NCBI GenBank assembly: GCA_902578545.1
Contig: CACHDI010000005.1
Location: forward strand, 57,708 to 121,707
Origin: an uncultured Alphaproteobacteria bacterium
GTDB lineage: Bacteria > Pseudomonadota > Alphaproteobacteria > Rhodobacterales > Rhodobacteraceae
Direction of reading: 5' to 3'
Length of the DNA stretch: 64,000 nt
The notes under the pieces are model-generated. The model was not told the origin of the DNA, ran no database searches, and worked only from the letters and a program-made list of their open reading frames with translations. Shown here piece after piece: positions 18,486 to 27,421 of this stretch (positions are counted from its first letter, which is position 1; the number at the start of each line of letters is the position of its first letter). Both the position numbers and the translations under genes were made by a program.

Positions 18486-19493
18486 TTACCAGTCATAGTT
18501 TATCGAAACACTTTTTCTTTCCTGAAGAGATTTGTAGGCAGCCTCTGCTATTACTAATGCTTTATAACCATCTTCAAAACCTACATCAGTAGAACTATTT
18601 TGTTTTACTGATCTTATGAAAGATTTTAGTTGCAAAGAAAATGCTTCTTGATATCTCTCTATAAAAAAATATAAATAAGGCGAAGAGGTTTCTGTACTCT
18701 CTCTTTTATAAATTTTTGTTTGATCCAAATTATAGTTTCCACTTTGCAGCATTCCATTTGAACCAAGTAATTCTACTCTTTGATCATAACCATAAACAGC
18801 TGTTCGAGAATTATTTATAAAGCATTGTTTTCCATCCTTACAAGTAAGAATAAACATAGCTGTATCATGATCACTAATTTTATTCATCATGTTTGGATCA
18901 ATTAATTTTTGGGCTGAAGCAAAAATCTCAATTGGATCTTCATCTAGATAAAATCTAGCTAAATCAAAATCATGAATTGTCATATCTCTAAATAACCCTC
19001 CTGCAGATTTATAATACTCCTCTGAAGGCATCTCAGGATCTCGTGAAGTGATTATAACTTGATTTAATTGACCAATCTTATTTTCCTTTAGTAGATTTTT
19101 TATTTTCGCATGAGAAGGGTCAAATCTACGATTGAAACCAATTTGAATAGGAAGATCATTTTTTTTTATTCTGTTATAACATTGTCTTATTCTATTAAGA
19201 CTAAGATCTATTGGTTTCTCACAAAATACCGGTTTATGATTTGTTAAAGCTTTCTCTATATAATCTGCATGAGTTGATGTTACAGAAGCTATTAAAATAG
19301 CATCGATGTCTTTGTTTTTAAATAATTCAGAATCTTGATTGCAAACCTTAGCCCCTGTTTTGTTTGAAACTACTTTTGCAAAATTTTTATTTATATCAAA
19401 GACTGATTCAAGTATTACATCATCCTCTTGATGCAATATATTTGCATGCATTGTACCAATTCTTCCACATCCAATAAGACCAAATTTTAGCAA
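18486..19493 (-). CDS. iolG: myo-Inositol 2-dehydrogenase
   Basis: IolG oxidises myo-inositol to 2-keto-myo-inositol with NAD. Rossmann motif GLIGCGRIGTMHA at the N-terminus, catalytic Lys93 in CEKPIDLS, and Asp170 and His174 in RDMTIHDFDLARFYL match the family triad. The frame reaches a TTG at 19505, but a perfect GGAGG at 19499-19503 lies inside that extension and sits 5 bases before a second TTG at 19493. The latter gives MLKFGLIGCGRIG, the normal N-terminus, so it decides the start. It is the first gene of the operon running to 15586 and diverges from iolD. Confidence 0.93.
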   Translation of the reverse strand: MLKFGLIGCGRIGTMHANILHQEDDVILESVFDINKNFAKVVSNKTGAKVCNQDSELFKNKDIDAILIASVTSTHADYIEKALTNHKPVFCEKPIDLSLNRIRQCYNRIKKNDLPIQIGFNRRFDPSHAKIKNLLKENKIGQLNQVIITSRDPEMPSEEYYKSAGGLFRDMTIHDFDLARFYLDEDPIEIFASAQKLIDPNMMNKISDHDTAMFILTCKDGKQCFINNSRTAVYGYDQRVELLGSNGMLQSGNYNLDQTKIYKRESTETSSPYLYFFIERYQEAFSLQLKSFIRSVKQNSSTDVGFEDGYKALVIAEAAYKSLQERKSVSINYDW

Positions 19494-19549
19494 AATAACC
19501 TCCAATATTATAAAGATACATTAAAAAAAAATTTATGACACAATAATTC

Positions 19550-19575
19550 GACAAAATAAATTTATTATTCTTGTC
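19550..19575. promoter_or_regulatory. Palindrome in the iolG-iolD divergent region, candidate operator
   Basis: The sequence has GACAA (19550-19554) and TTGTC (19571-19575) as outer arms around a perfect 12-base palindrome AATAAATTTATT (19555-19566). It lies midway between the divergent iolG and iolD starts. TTGTCA (19571-19576) could serve as an iolD -35 box, but the -10 would be poor (TAACTT, 19594-19599). No iol regulator gene is in the window. Confidence 0.3.
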
Positions 19576-19631
19576 AATTTAAATGTGTTGCAATAACTTC
19601 AAAATCATAAATTTTTTAAGGAAAAGGGACT

Positions 19632-21482
19632 ATGGGAAAAAATACAATTAGATTAACAATGGCTCAAGCTTTAGTAAAATACTTATGTAATCAATATATT
19701 TTAATAGACGATAAAAAAGAGCAACTATATGCTGGAGTTTTTGGTATTTTTGGACATGGAAATGTAACTTGTTTAGCGGAAGCATTAGAGCAAGTTAAAG
19801 ATACTCTTCCAACCTGGAGGGGGCAAAATGAACAATCAATGGCATTAGCTGGAATTGCTTATTCAAAGTCAAAATTGAGACAACAAATTATGATTGCAAC
19901 TTCTTCAATAGGTCCTGGAGCAACTAATATGCTAACTGCTTCTGCTCTTGCTCATGCAAACAGATTACCATTGTTAATACTTTCTGGAGATGTTTTTGCT
20001 AATAGACGTCCTGACCCAGTGCTTCAACAACTTGAACACTTTAACAACCCTACAATTACAGCAAATGATGCTTTTAAAGCTGTTACAAGATATTGGGATC
20101 GAATAAGTCATCCAGAGCAAATAATACATTCATTACCACAAGCAACAGCAATTATGTTAGATCCCTCTGATTGTGGTCCTGCCTTTATTGGACTTTGTCA
20201 AGATACACAAGAAATAGCCTATGATTATCCAATTGAATTTTTTGAACCTAAAATTCATTCTATACCACGTCCAAGAGCTGACAAAAAATATATTGAAGAA
20301 GCAATTAATCATATTAAATCTTCAAAAAAGCCTCTAATTATAGCTGGGGGTGGAGTAAGATATTCTAGAGCAAATGAAGTTCTTAGAAATTTTGCTACAA
20401 AATTAAATATTCCAGTTTCTGAAACAATAGCAGGAAAAGGAACCCTAACCCATGATGATCCTATAAATATAGGACCAATCGGAGTTGTTGGATCAACTTC
20501 TGCAAATTATGCTGCAAAAAATGCCGACCTAGTAATTGCTGTAGGAACTAGACTACAAGATTTCACAACTGGTTCTTGGACTAATTTTAAAAGGTCTACT
20601 AAATTTTTGAATATAAATACTTCCAGATGGGATGCAAACAAACATTTATCAACTCCAGTAGTGGGAGACGCAAAAGTATGCATTGAAGAAATTTTAAAAG
20701 AACTAAATAACTTTAAATTTGAGAGAAATTGGCTTAATACTACAAAAGCTGAGTTCTCAAAATGGAATAAGTTAGTAGATGATTTGCAAACTCCAACAAA
20801 CTCTCCAATTCCTACATATGCACAAGTAGTCGGATTAATTAATAAGTCAGCAAAACCTGATACAACAATGGTAACAGCTGCTGGAGGATTACCAGGGGAA
20901 GTAAGCAAGGGTTGGAAGGTAAAAGATTTAAACACTTTTGATTGTGAATTTGGGTATTCTTGCATGGGATATGAAATTGCAGGTGGCTGGGGAGTAGCTA
21001 TGGCAACAAAAAATAAAAGTGTTCCTGTTATTTTAGTGGGAGATGGTTCATATCTGATGATGAATTCTGATATATATTCAAGTGTTCTATCTGGTCACAA
21101 AATGATTATTATAGTTTGTGATAATGGTGGTTTTGCAGTTATTAATAGATTACAAAACTTTAAAGGAGGAAAATCCTTCAATAATTTGATACAACATTGC
21201 AAGGTAAAAAAGCCATTCGCAGTTGATTTTTCAAAGCATGCTGAGTCAATGGGTGCGTTAGTAAGGCATTGTGAAAATTTATTTGATTTAAGAGATGCGA
21301 TGGAATGGGCCTATTCGAATGAAAGAACTACCGTTTTATCAATTATAACAGATGCCTATACATGGACACCAGGCGATGCCGATTGGGATGTTGGCGTACC
21401 CGAAACATCCGATAGAAATGAAGTAATTGAAGCTCGAAAAGAACATGAAAAAATTAGATCAAAACAAAGAGTGGGAATATAA
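19632..21482 (+). CDS. iolD: 3D-(3,5/4)-trihydroxycyclohexane-1,2-dione hydrolase
   Basis: IolD is a thiamine-diphosphate enzyme that opens the cyclohexane ring to 5-deoxy-glucuronate. At 616 residues it has the usual length. The N-terminal Pyr domain carries the TPP-activating Glu in WRGQNEQSMALAG, the central domain is the acetolactate-synthase type, and the PP domain has the metal/TPP motif GDGSYLMMNSDIYSS ending in CDNGGF. AAGGAAAAGGG precedes the ATG. The iolE ATG follows the stop directly. Confidence 0.97.
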   Translation: MGKNTIRLTMAQALVKYLCNQYILIDDKKEQLYAGVFGIFGHGNVTCLAEALEQVKDTLPTWRGQNEQSMALAGIAYSKSKLRQQIMIATSSIGPGATNMLTASALAHANRLPLLILSGDVFANRRPDPVLQQLEHFNNPTITANDAFKAVTRYWDRISHPEQIIHSLPQATAIMLDPSDCGPAFIGLCQDTQEIAYDYPIEFFEPKIHSIPRPRADKKYIEEAINHIKSSKKPLIIAGGGVRYSRANEVLRNFATKLNIPVSETIAGKGTLTHDDPINIGPIGVVGSTSANYAAKNADLVIAVGTRLQDFTTGSWTNFKRSTKFLNINTSRWDANKHLSTPVVGDAKVCIEEILKELNNFKFERNWLNTTKAEFSKWNKLVDDLQTPTNSPIPTYAQVVGLINKSAKPDTTMVTAAGGLPGEVSKGWKVKDLNTFDCEFGYSCMGYEIAGGWGVAMATKNKSVPVILVGDGSYLMMNSDIYSSVLSGHKMIIIVCDNGGFAVINRLQNFKGGKSFNNLIQHCKVKKPFAVDFSKHAESMGALVRHCENLFDLRDAMEWAYSNERTTVLSIITDAYTWTPGDADWDVGVPETSDRNEVIEARKEHEKIRSKQRVGI

Positions 21483-22397
21483 ATGAAAGCCAAATTAGGA
21501 ATTGCACCTATTGCATGGTCTAATGACGATCTACCTGAATTAGGTGGACAAACTTCATTAGAAACTTGCCTATCAGAAGCAAAGATGGCTGGATTTACTG
21601 GAGTTGAAACTGGTGGAAAATTTCCAAAAAATTCTAAAGAACTTAGACCAATCTTAGATGATTATGAAATCTCTTTGTGTGGAGGATGGTATTCAGGAAC
21701 ATTGCTGGATAATGACTTAGAAAATGAAAAGTTAAAGGTGAGATCTCAAATGGATTTATTTATAGATTTGGGAGCTCCTTGTTTAGTTTATGGCGAAACT
21801 TCCGGTACTATCCAAAACATTAGAAATGCACCTTTAAATACAAGAAGAATATTAAGTGAAGAAAAATTCAAAATCTATGGAGAAAAAGTAACAAATTTTT
21901 TTGAATGGTGTAAATCAGAAGGAATATCTTTGTCTTTTCATCATCACATGGGAACAGCAGTTGAAACTGAAAAGGATATAGATTACCTCATGCATAATAC
22001 CGATGAAACTGTTGGTCTATTGTTTGATCCTGGTCATATGGCTTTTGCTGGAGGTAATATAATCGATGTAATAAAAAAATATGGAAAAAGAATAAATCAT
22101 TTTCATGCTAAAGATGTGCGGAGTGACATCATTCATAATTTGAATAGGGGAAAAGAAAGTTTTTTAGATGCTGTTTTAAAAGGAGCATTTACTGTTCCAG
22201 GAGATGGATCTCTAAATTACATTGATATTATAAATAATCTTAAAAATGTTGGCTATGAAGGTTGGTTTGTTGTAGAAGCAGAACAAGATCCTAAAATCTG
22301 TCCTCCTTTAGAATATGCAAAGATAGGTTATAAGTCATTATCTGATTATTTAATAAGAGCAGGATACGAAATTGATAAAAATATTTTAGAAAAATGA
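21483..22397 (+). CDS. iolE: myo-Inosose-2 dehydratase
   Basis: IolE dehydrates 2-keto-myo-inositol to the trihydroxycyclohexane-dione used by IolD. It is a 304-residue xylose-isomerase-like TIM barrel. Metal-ligand regions are visible in SFHHHMGTAVE, LLFDPGHMAFAGG, HFHAKDVR and WFVVEAEQDP. It starts on the base after the iolD stop and overlaps the next small gene by 4 bases (ATGA), so all three are probably translated together. Confidence 0.95.
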   Translation: MKAKLGIAPIAWSNDDLPELGGQTSLETCLSEAKMAGFTGVETGGKFPKNSKELRPILDDYEISLCGGWYSGTLLDNDLENEKLKVRSQMDLFIDLGAPCLVYGETSGTIQNIRNAPLNTRRILSEEKFKIYGEKVTNFFEWCKSEGISLSFHHHMGTAVETEKDIDYLMHNTDETVGLLFDPGHMAFAGGNIIDVIKKYGKRINHFHAKDVRSDIIHNLNRGKESFLDAVLKGAFTVPGDGSLNYIDIINNLKNVGYEGWFVVEAEQDPKICPPLEYAKIGYKSLSDYLIRAGYEIDKNILEK

Positions 22398-22594
22398 TAA
22401 ATACATCCCATCCTTTTTATAAAAAAACTTGGGTAAGGATTACTATTCCAAGTTTTTGCATTATTTGGGCTTTCATAGAATATTTAATTGGTTCAAAAAA
22501 CTGGGCATTATTTTTTGGTATAATTGGTATATATAGTGGATTTATTCTTTTAATAAGATATCAAAAAAACGAAAATGAAGAAAATAAAAAGTGA
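22394..22594 (+). CDS. Small two-helix membrane protein, unknown function
   Basis: A 66-residue protein with two predicted membrane helices: WVRITIPSFCIIWAFIEYLI (about 13-32) and WALFFGIIGIYSGFILLI (about 37-54). It ends in a charged tail (RYQKNENEENKK). The ATG overlaps the iolE stop as ATGA, and the codon use looks like that of its neighbours, which supports a real gene. I do not recognise a family. It may assist the adjacent sugar transporter or be a general inner-membrane protein, with no sequence evidence for either. Confidence 0.65.
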   Translation: MINTSHPFYKKTWVRITIPSFCIIWAFIEYLIGSKNWALFFGIIGIYSGFILLIRYQKNENEENKK

Positions 22595-22596
22595 AA

Positions 22597-23379
22597 TTAA
22601 GCAAGTTCTTTAGCAAGATCTCCAACTTCTGCACCACCTGCCATAAGCCTTCTAATATCATCACCTTCTAAATCCTTAGAAGTACCGCTCCCTATTACTT
22701 CTCCTAAAGAAATGAAGGTATATCTGTCAGCAATTAGTCGTGCATGTATTTCATTGTGAGTAATTAGTATTATAGCAATATTACCAAGTTGTTGTACTTT
22801 TTTTATGGTTTTTAACACTTCCATTTGTTGTTTTTGACCTAACGCAGATGTTGGTTCGTCTAAAATGAGTACTTTTGCCCCAAAATATATAGCTCTAGCT
22901 ATAGCTAAAGTCTGTCTTTGTCCTCCGGACATGGTCCCAACAGGTTGTTCAGGATCCTCAATTTTAATTCCAATTTTTGCCATTTCCTCTATTGCTATGT
23001 TATGCATTTTTTGCATTTTTAAGATGCCAAATGGTCCTTTTCCAAACTTCAACTCTCTTCCCAAAAAGAAATTTCTGGTTACAGAGGTTAAAGAGTTCAA
23101 AGCTAAATCTTGGTATACGGTTCCTATCCCCACTTCAGAGGCATCGCGGGGAGAGTTAAATTTAGTTTCATTCCCCTCAACTAAAATCTTACCTGAAGTT
23201 GGTTGGTGCACTCCTGACAATGCCTTAATTAGTGTAGATTTTCCTGCACCATTATCTCCAAGAAGTGCATGAACTTCTCCAGGATATACTTTTAAGGAAA
23301 CCCCATTTAAGGCGGTAAAAGAACCAAATTTTTTTACTAAATCTTTAGTCTCTATCAAAGGATTAGATTTAGAAATCAT
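22597..23379 (-). CDS. Sugar ABC transporter ATPase (single-domain, FrcA/IatA type)
   Basis: The 260-residue protein has Walker A GDNGAGKST, the signature MSGGQRQTLAIARA and Walker B VLILDEPT, followed by the switch His in ILITHN. It has one ATPase domain, as in the fructose/inositol-type FrcA subgroup, not the double-domain RbsA type. The start overlaps the permease stop by one base. It sits 2 bases from the end of the convergent small membrane-protein gene. Context suggests inositol or a related polyol as substrate. Confidence 0.92.
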   Translation of the reverse strand: MISKSNPLIETKDLVKKFGSFTALNGVSLKVYPGEVHALLGDNGAGKSTLIKALSGVHQPTSGKILVEGNETKFNSPRDASEVGIGTVYQDLALNSLTSVTRNFFLGRELKFGKGPFGILKMQKMHNIAIEEMAKIGIKIEDPEQPVGTMSGGQRQTLAIARAIYFGAKVLILDEPTSALGQKQQMEVLKTIKKVQQLGNIAIILITHNEIHARLIADRYTFISLGEVIGSGTSKDLEGDDIRRLMAGGAEVGDLAKELA

Positions 23380-24965
23380 TATATATTACCCATAATTCTT
23401 TTTCTAATGTTCTCATTTAATAATGCTGAGGCTATAATGACAAAACCAAGAAAAACTCTATAAAAAGAACCATCAATACCTGGAATATAAAAGAAGGCTT
23501 CTTTAGCAAGACCAAAGATAAATGCGCCAACTATTATTCCTAATATAGTTCCAAAACCACCAGTCATTACGATGCCTCCGATGACAGCAGCAGCTATTGC
23601 TTCTAATTCTTTCAAATTTCCCTTCGCTGCATCAGAAGTATTAACCTCAAAAACCTGACAAGTCGCAAATAAAGTAGCACAAAATGCTGAAAACATAAAA
23701 AGAGAAATTTTAACCTTATTAGTGGGTACACCATTGGCTTGGGCTGCACTAAGATTCCCCCCTGTTGAATAAATCCAATTACCAACCTGTGTTTTACTTA
23801 AAACAATATAACAAACTAATGACAAAATAACCCAAATCATGACGCAAGAATAAAGACCAGGTGCAAATTGATTACCAAAGTTATTCACATTCCAATCTAC
23901 AGGAAAATACAACCAATCAAAAATAGGCTCCAAAATGTTTCCCCCAAAAAAATCTGCTACGGGACGAGCAGATCCAATCGTATCTATATATGCTCTAGCA
24001 ATATCAACGTCGGTTACTGTCTTAGGAGTTACAGGATCAATTTTAAAATTCTCAATTTTATCTTGAATAGTTTTAATCATAAATTCATTATCTGAAGCTA
24101 TTGCATTTTCTAACGCTTTTTCTAAAGGTTTAACACCTTTTGCTATAAGTAGATCAGTTTTTGCTTCAGCAACACGTTGAGAGGTATATTCTAACCTTTC
24201 AGTTATCTTAGTTATGACATCAGAAGGCAAATTCTTTAATATGGAAATTAAGTCTGTTTCAGGTAGATACTTAGCAGCTTCTCTTTCCATTTCACCATAA
24301 CCAGGTAGATTAATGATATTCTTTATGTCTGGAATCTCAGTTACAGTTGTCGCTCCTTTAGCTTGATCTGGTCTATGATTAAAAGATCTTAAAGAAACTT
24401 CAGTTAATCCTCTTAAAAAAAATAAACCACCTAAAGTTACTATAAAGGAAGGTAAACCTGAACGCACAATTATAAAACCCTGGATCCATCCAAAAGTTAT
24501 AGTAAAGCATAAAGTAATAAATATTGCTAAAATTGGAGAAACATCGGGTATGTGTAATAGTGTGTAGAATTCTAAATGAGCTCCACCATCAAACGAAATA
24601 TATGGCAATACAATTGAGAACCCCCACCGTAAAGTCATAGCCATACAAGCTCCTGCAAATCCAATCATAGATCCAATTGATAAATCAAACTCACCAGCTA
24701 TTATTAATAGCCCTGCTCCGAGTGCAATTATTCCAAGTTGAGAAATGACTCTTAAATTATTTCTTATTCCGAGTGCATTAAATCCTTCACCAGCAAATGG
24801 ATTCCAAGTGGTTTCGGATGCTGGTATAGAAAAATAACCAAGCATTCCAAAAAGTAATATCATAACGCCAATAGGACCAATTTCAGGCCTTGAAATCATG
24901 GAAATAAGGCTGTTTTTTGGATTATGTCTATCAGACTCTTTTCTAGAAGTTTTTGATGAACTCAT
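23379..24965 (-). CDS. Sugar ABC transporter permease with large soluble insert
   Basis: A permease of the RbsC/FrcC/IatP family. Recognisable parts are the family motif GEFDLSIGSMIGFAGACMA (about 91-109), LPSFIVTLGGLFFLRGLTE (171-189), and the C-terminal TGGNLSAAQANGVPTNKVK and AIAAAVIGGIVMTGGFGTILG. Length is 528 residues against about 320-380 for the family. The excess is a hydrophilic, helix-rich block from about residue 197 to 365, between two membrane segments, probably on the periplasmic side. It is in the same operon as the binding protein but separated from it by a strong terminator. Confidence 0.92.
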   Translation of the reverse strand: MSSSKTSRKESDRHNPKNSLISMISRPEIGPIGVMILLFGMLGYFSIPASETTWNPFAGEGFNALGIRNNLRVISQLGIIALGAGLLIIAGEFDLSIGSMIGFAGACMAMTLRWGFSIVLPYISFDGGAHLEFYTLLHIPDVSPILAIFITLCFTITFGWIQGFIIVRSGLPSFIVTLGGLFFLRGLTEVSLRSFNHRPDQAKGATTVTEIPDIKNIINLPGYGEMEREAAKYLPETDLISILKNLPSDVITKITERLEYTSQRVAEAKTDLLIAKGVKPLEKALENAIASDNEFMIKTIQDKIENFKIDPVTPKTVTDVDIARAYIDTIGSARPVADFFGGNILEPIFDWLYFPVDWNVNNFGNQFAPGLYSCVMIWVILSLVCYIVLSKTQVGNWIYSTGGNLSAAQANGVPTNKVKISLFMFSAFCATLFATCQVFEVNTSDAAKGNLKELEAIAAAVIGGIVMTGGFGTILGIIVGAFIFGLAKEAFFYIPGIDGSFYRVFLGFVIIASALLNENIRKRIMGNI

Positions 24966-24975
24966 TTTCTATACC

Positions 24976-25008
24976 AAAAAAAAAGTGGGTAATAAAATAC
25001 CCACTTTT
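24976..25008 (-). terminator. Rho-independent terminator/attenuator after the binding-protein gene
   Basis: A perfect 11-bp stem (24981-24991 with 24998-25008) and a 6-base loop (ATAAAA) is followed on the minus strand by a run of nine T. It lies 15 bases after the binding-protein stop and before the permease start. It should let most transcripts end after the binding protein, with read-through to the permease and ATPase. Confidence 0.9.
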
Positions 25009-25023
25009 AATTATATGCAGGAC

Positions 25024-25929
25024 TTATCTATCTACACCTGCCAAAGAAGCAACTGAAGAAGCATTACTTTTGTCAACAAACCCTGGTCCAGATGGAATGT
25101 TAGCACCTGGTAGAAGACCGGCACCATTGTTATATAGATGCAAAACAACAATTGGCATATAACCTTGTAGTCTTTGCTGTTGATCAATAGTGTATTGAAC
25201 CTTCCCAGCATTAATCAAATCCATAACTGGAGGACTAAGATCAAAACAAGAGTGGTGAACACTCATTCCCAACTCGTCAATAGCTTGCTGCACACCAACA
25301 CAAACATGCGGTCCAACAGAAAGAACAGCATCTACATCAGGATTGGCTTGAAGACCAGCTGCAGCTCTTGTAGGTATTGTAGCTGGGTCATTTGAGCTAT
25401 CGAAATTAGTGGTAGGAATAGCTTCAGCATATCCTCCACATCTATCTGTCAAAGCTGTATTATATGCCTCTTGAATGAAACAAATACCTTTAGTTGCACC
25501 TTCAGCTTTAGCTCTTTCTCCAGCTTTTTGACCTGCTAAAAATTCTGGTTGTCCTACATGCATAAGAGCACCAAGAGAAGCAGAAGATTCTAAACCTGAA
25601 TTCATAGTAATCACAGGAATTCCCGCAGCTACAGCATCTTTAATTGCCTGACCTAATGCATCTGGATCAGGTAAAGATACAACTAATCCATCTGGCTGTG
25701 TTGCAGCAGCAGCAGCAATTGATTTTGCCATGTCAGCCATATCACCAGAAGGTGTGAAAATATATTCAAAATCAGCACCAATGGCACGAGCAGCATCCTC
25801 TCCACCCTTTTGAACTACTGGCCAAAATGGATCTTTACCTTCTCCATGTGTAACCATAACATAACGCTCCGCAAATACAGAGCTTACTAATGCAAAAAAC
25901 ATTGCAAAAGTGATCATTAGTTTTTTCAT
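25024..25929 (-). CDS. Sugar ABC transporter periplasmic binding protein
   Basis: A 301-residue Peripla_BP_4 (RbsB-like) protein. The N-terminus is a clear signal peptide, MKKLMITFAMFFALVSSVFA, with cleavage after AEs such as VFA. The ligand-cleft pattern includes the N-terminal GEGKDPFWPVVQKGGEDAA and the mid-region VITMNSGLESSASLGA. GGGAG precedes the ATG. It is the first gene of the transporter operon, with its own promoter region and a terminator right after it. Location beside iolDE suggests inositol or a polyol. Confidence 0.92.
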   Translation of the reverse strand: MKKLMITFAMFFALVSSVFAERYVMVTHGEGKDPFWPVVQKGGEDAARAIGADFEYIFTPSGDMADMAKSIAAAAATQPDGLVVSLPDPDALGQAIKDAVAAGIPVITMNSGLESSASLGALMHVGQPEFLAGQKAGERAKAEGATKGICFIQEAYNTALTDRCGGYAEAIPTTNFDSSNDPATIPTRAAAGLQANPDVDAVLSVGPHVCVGVQQAIDELGMSVHHSCFDLSPPVMDLINAGKVQYTIDQQQRLQGYMPIVVLHLYNNGAGLLPGANIPSGPGFVDKSNASSVASLAGVDR

Positions 25930-25968
25930 TTTTATCTCCCTTAATGTAAAAACTCTAATTTACAAAAA

Positions 25969-25997
25969 AGCATATGAAAAATCATATGCAAATTCAA
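25969..25997 (-). promoter_or_regulatory. Candidate promoter of the sugar-binding-protein gene
   Basis: On the minus strand TTGAAT (25992-25997) and TATGCT (25969-25974) are 17 bases apart, with the ATG at 25929. The spacer and -10 box are covered by the 20-base palindrome at 25970-25989, the layout of a repressor-controlled promoter. Both boxes match consensus only partly. Confidence 0.4.
25970..25989. promoter_or_regulatory. Perfect GCATATGA-AAAA-TCATATGC palindrome, candidate operator
   Basis: Two perfect 8-base arms surround four A residues, 41 bases upstream of the binding-protein start and inside the proposed promoter. It lacks a T tract on either side, so it is not a terminator. LacI- or GntR-type sugar regulators bind palindromes of this size. 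No cognate regulator gene is in the window. Confidence 0.45.
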
Positions 25998-26240
25998 AGT
26001 AAACAAGTTGTAAAAAAAAAATTCAACCCCTTTTTAATAAATTTTTTTTTAAATCTTCTAATTTAATCTACTAATTATTGTGTAAATATTTAGTATAAAT
26101 AATGCTACAGAAATTAGATTATTTTCTTTTAAAGAAGTAAACAGAAATATTTTAAATTTAATAATACCCAATTGATCTTATTGTGTTACTTTAACAAGAC
26201 TTTAATTAATAATTTAATTCATTAATATGGAATTTCAAAA

Positions 26241-27413
26241 ATGAAATTTTCAAAATTAACAGATCGAATATCTCAACTTGGGTCAGATAAATGGTTAGTA
26301 CATTTAGAGGCTAGAAAACTCAAAAAAAATAACCCAAATATTATTGAATTAACAATAGGTGAGCCTGATCAATTGCCACCAAATGAGTTAATACAAAAAT
26401 GCTATGAATCTATGATATCTGGTAGAACCAAATATTCTAATGGGAGAGGAGAAGAAAGCCTACTTGAGGCTCTAGCAAAAAAATATCAAAGTAGGACTTC
26501 ATTAAAAGTTTCTAAAAATAATTTTTTATGCCTGCCAGGCACACAAACAGCACTGTTTGCAACAGTTATGTGCTTAGTTGAGGAAGGGGACGAAATTTTA
26601 GTAGGTGATCCATACTATGCAACATATGAAGGAATAATAAAATCATCTGGAGCAAATTTAATTCCAATTCCACTGCGTGAAGAGCATGACTTTTCGTTAC
26701 AGGAAAATGATATTAGAAAAAAAATAACAAATAAAAGTAAAGCCATACTCCTCAATTATCCCCACAATCCAACAGGTGGTATACTAAAAAAAAAGGATTT
26801 ATCTAAATTAGTTGATATTGTTGAAAAAAATAATCTATGGATAATTTCTGATGAAGTTTATGAAGAGCTTATTTTTAGTGAGGATTTTATTTCTCCTTTA
26901 GAAATTGAAAGTTTAGCAAAAAGAACAGTAGTAGTTTCTTCAATTTCAAAAAGCCATGCCGCACCAGGATTTAGATCAGGATGGGTTTTTGCTCAAGCGG
27001 ATGTAATCAATAAAATGTTACCATTAGCTGAAACAATGCTTTTTGGAAATCAACCTTTTATTGCAGATATGACAGCCTATGCAATTTCTAACAAAAGTAA
27101 AACTGCCATAAAAATGAAAACAGATTACGAAAGAAGAGCAAAGTTGATCTGCAAAAAACTTGCCAAAACAAAAAATATCCGACCAATTATGCCAAAGTCT
27201 GGTATGTTTATTCTTATAAAATTAGAATTAAAAAATTATTCTGACGAAAAATTTGCTTGGGAGCTTCTTCGTACAGAAGGTATTGCTGTTATGCCTGGGT
27301 CTTCATTTGGTCTTAATGGGAAAGATCTTATAAGGTTAAGCCTTACTGTACCCGATAATAAGTTAGAAAAAGCTTGTGAAAGAATAGATGAATTTGTAAG
27401 GAATATAGTTTAG
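26241..27413 (+). CDS. aruH: Arginine:pyruvate transaminase-like class I aminotransferase
   Basis: A 390-residue fold-type I PLP aminotransferase. The PLP Lys is Lys237 in SSISKSHAAPGFRSGW. Asn176 (NYPHNPTGG), Asp204 and Tyr207 (SDEVYEEL) are the usual cofactor contacts. The N-terminal pattern (KFSKLTDRISQLGSDKWLVH, IGEPDQLPP) and SISKSHA region resemble Pseudomonas AruH. It is followed after 8 bases by the AruI-like decarboxylase, which makes arginine to 2-ketoarginine the likely reaction. Specificity within this family is hard to judge by eye. Confidence 0.8.
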   Translation: MKFSKLTDRISQLGSDKWLVHLEARKLKKNNPNIIELTIGEPDQLPPNELIQKCYESMISGRTKYSNGRGEESLLEALAKKYQSRTSLKVSKNNFLCLPGTQTALFATVMCLVEEGDEILVGDPYYATYEGIIKSSGANLIPIPLREEHDFSLQENDIRKKITNKSKAILLNYPHNPTGGILKKKDLSKLVDIVEKNNLWIISDEVYEELIFSEDFISPLEIESLAKRTVVVSSISKSHAAPGFRSGWVFAQADVINKMLPLAETMLFGNQPFIADMTAYAISNKSKTAIKMKTDYERRAKLICKKLAKTKNIRPIMPKSGMFILIKLELKNYSDEKFAWELLRTEGIAVMPGSSFGLNGKDLIRLSLTVPDNKLEKACERIDEFVRNIV

Positions 27414-27421
27414 CATAACTT

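Larger units (their letters stand above)
25930..26240. other. 311-base divergent intergenic region between the binding-protein gene and aruH
   Basis: This is the only gene-free stretch longer than 300 bases. It is very AT-rich. On the left it holds the binding-protein promoter candidate and a perfect GCATATGA palindrome. In the middle are long A and T tracts (about 26011-26020 and 26041-26050). On the right it holds TATTTAGTATA (26087-26097), which recurs upstream of the ureohydrolase gene. I see no RNA gene or ORF of credible length. Confidence 0.6.

Noticed and set aside
20507..20965. 152-codon open frame antisense to iolD
   Set aside because: Fully inside a canonical gene, low-complexity composition and no family resemblance.
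22865..23272. 135-codon open frame antisense to the sugar ABC ATPase
   Set aside because: The ATPase has all motifs intact. The opposite frame shows no domain.
25930..26240. tRNA, riboswitch or small ORF in the longest intergenic gap
   Set aside because: No GC-rich cloverleaf, no recognisable riboswitch core and only very short frames. AT tracts and candidate operator sites explain what is seen.
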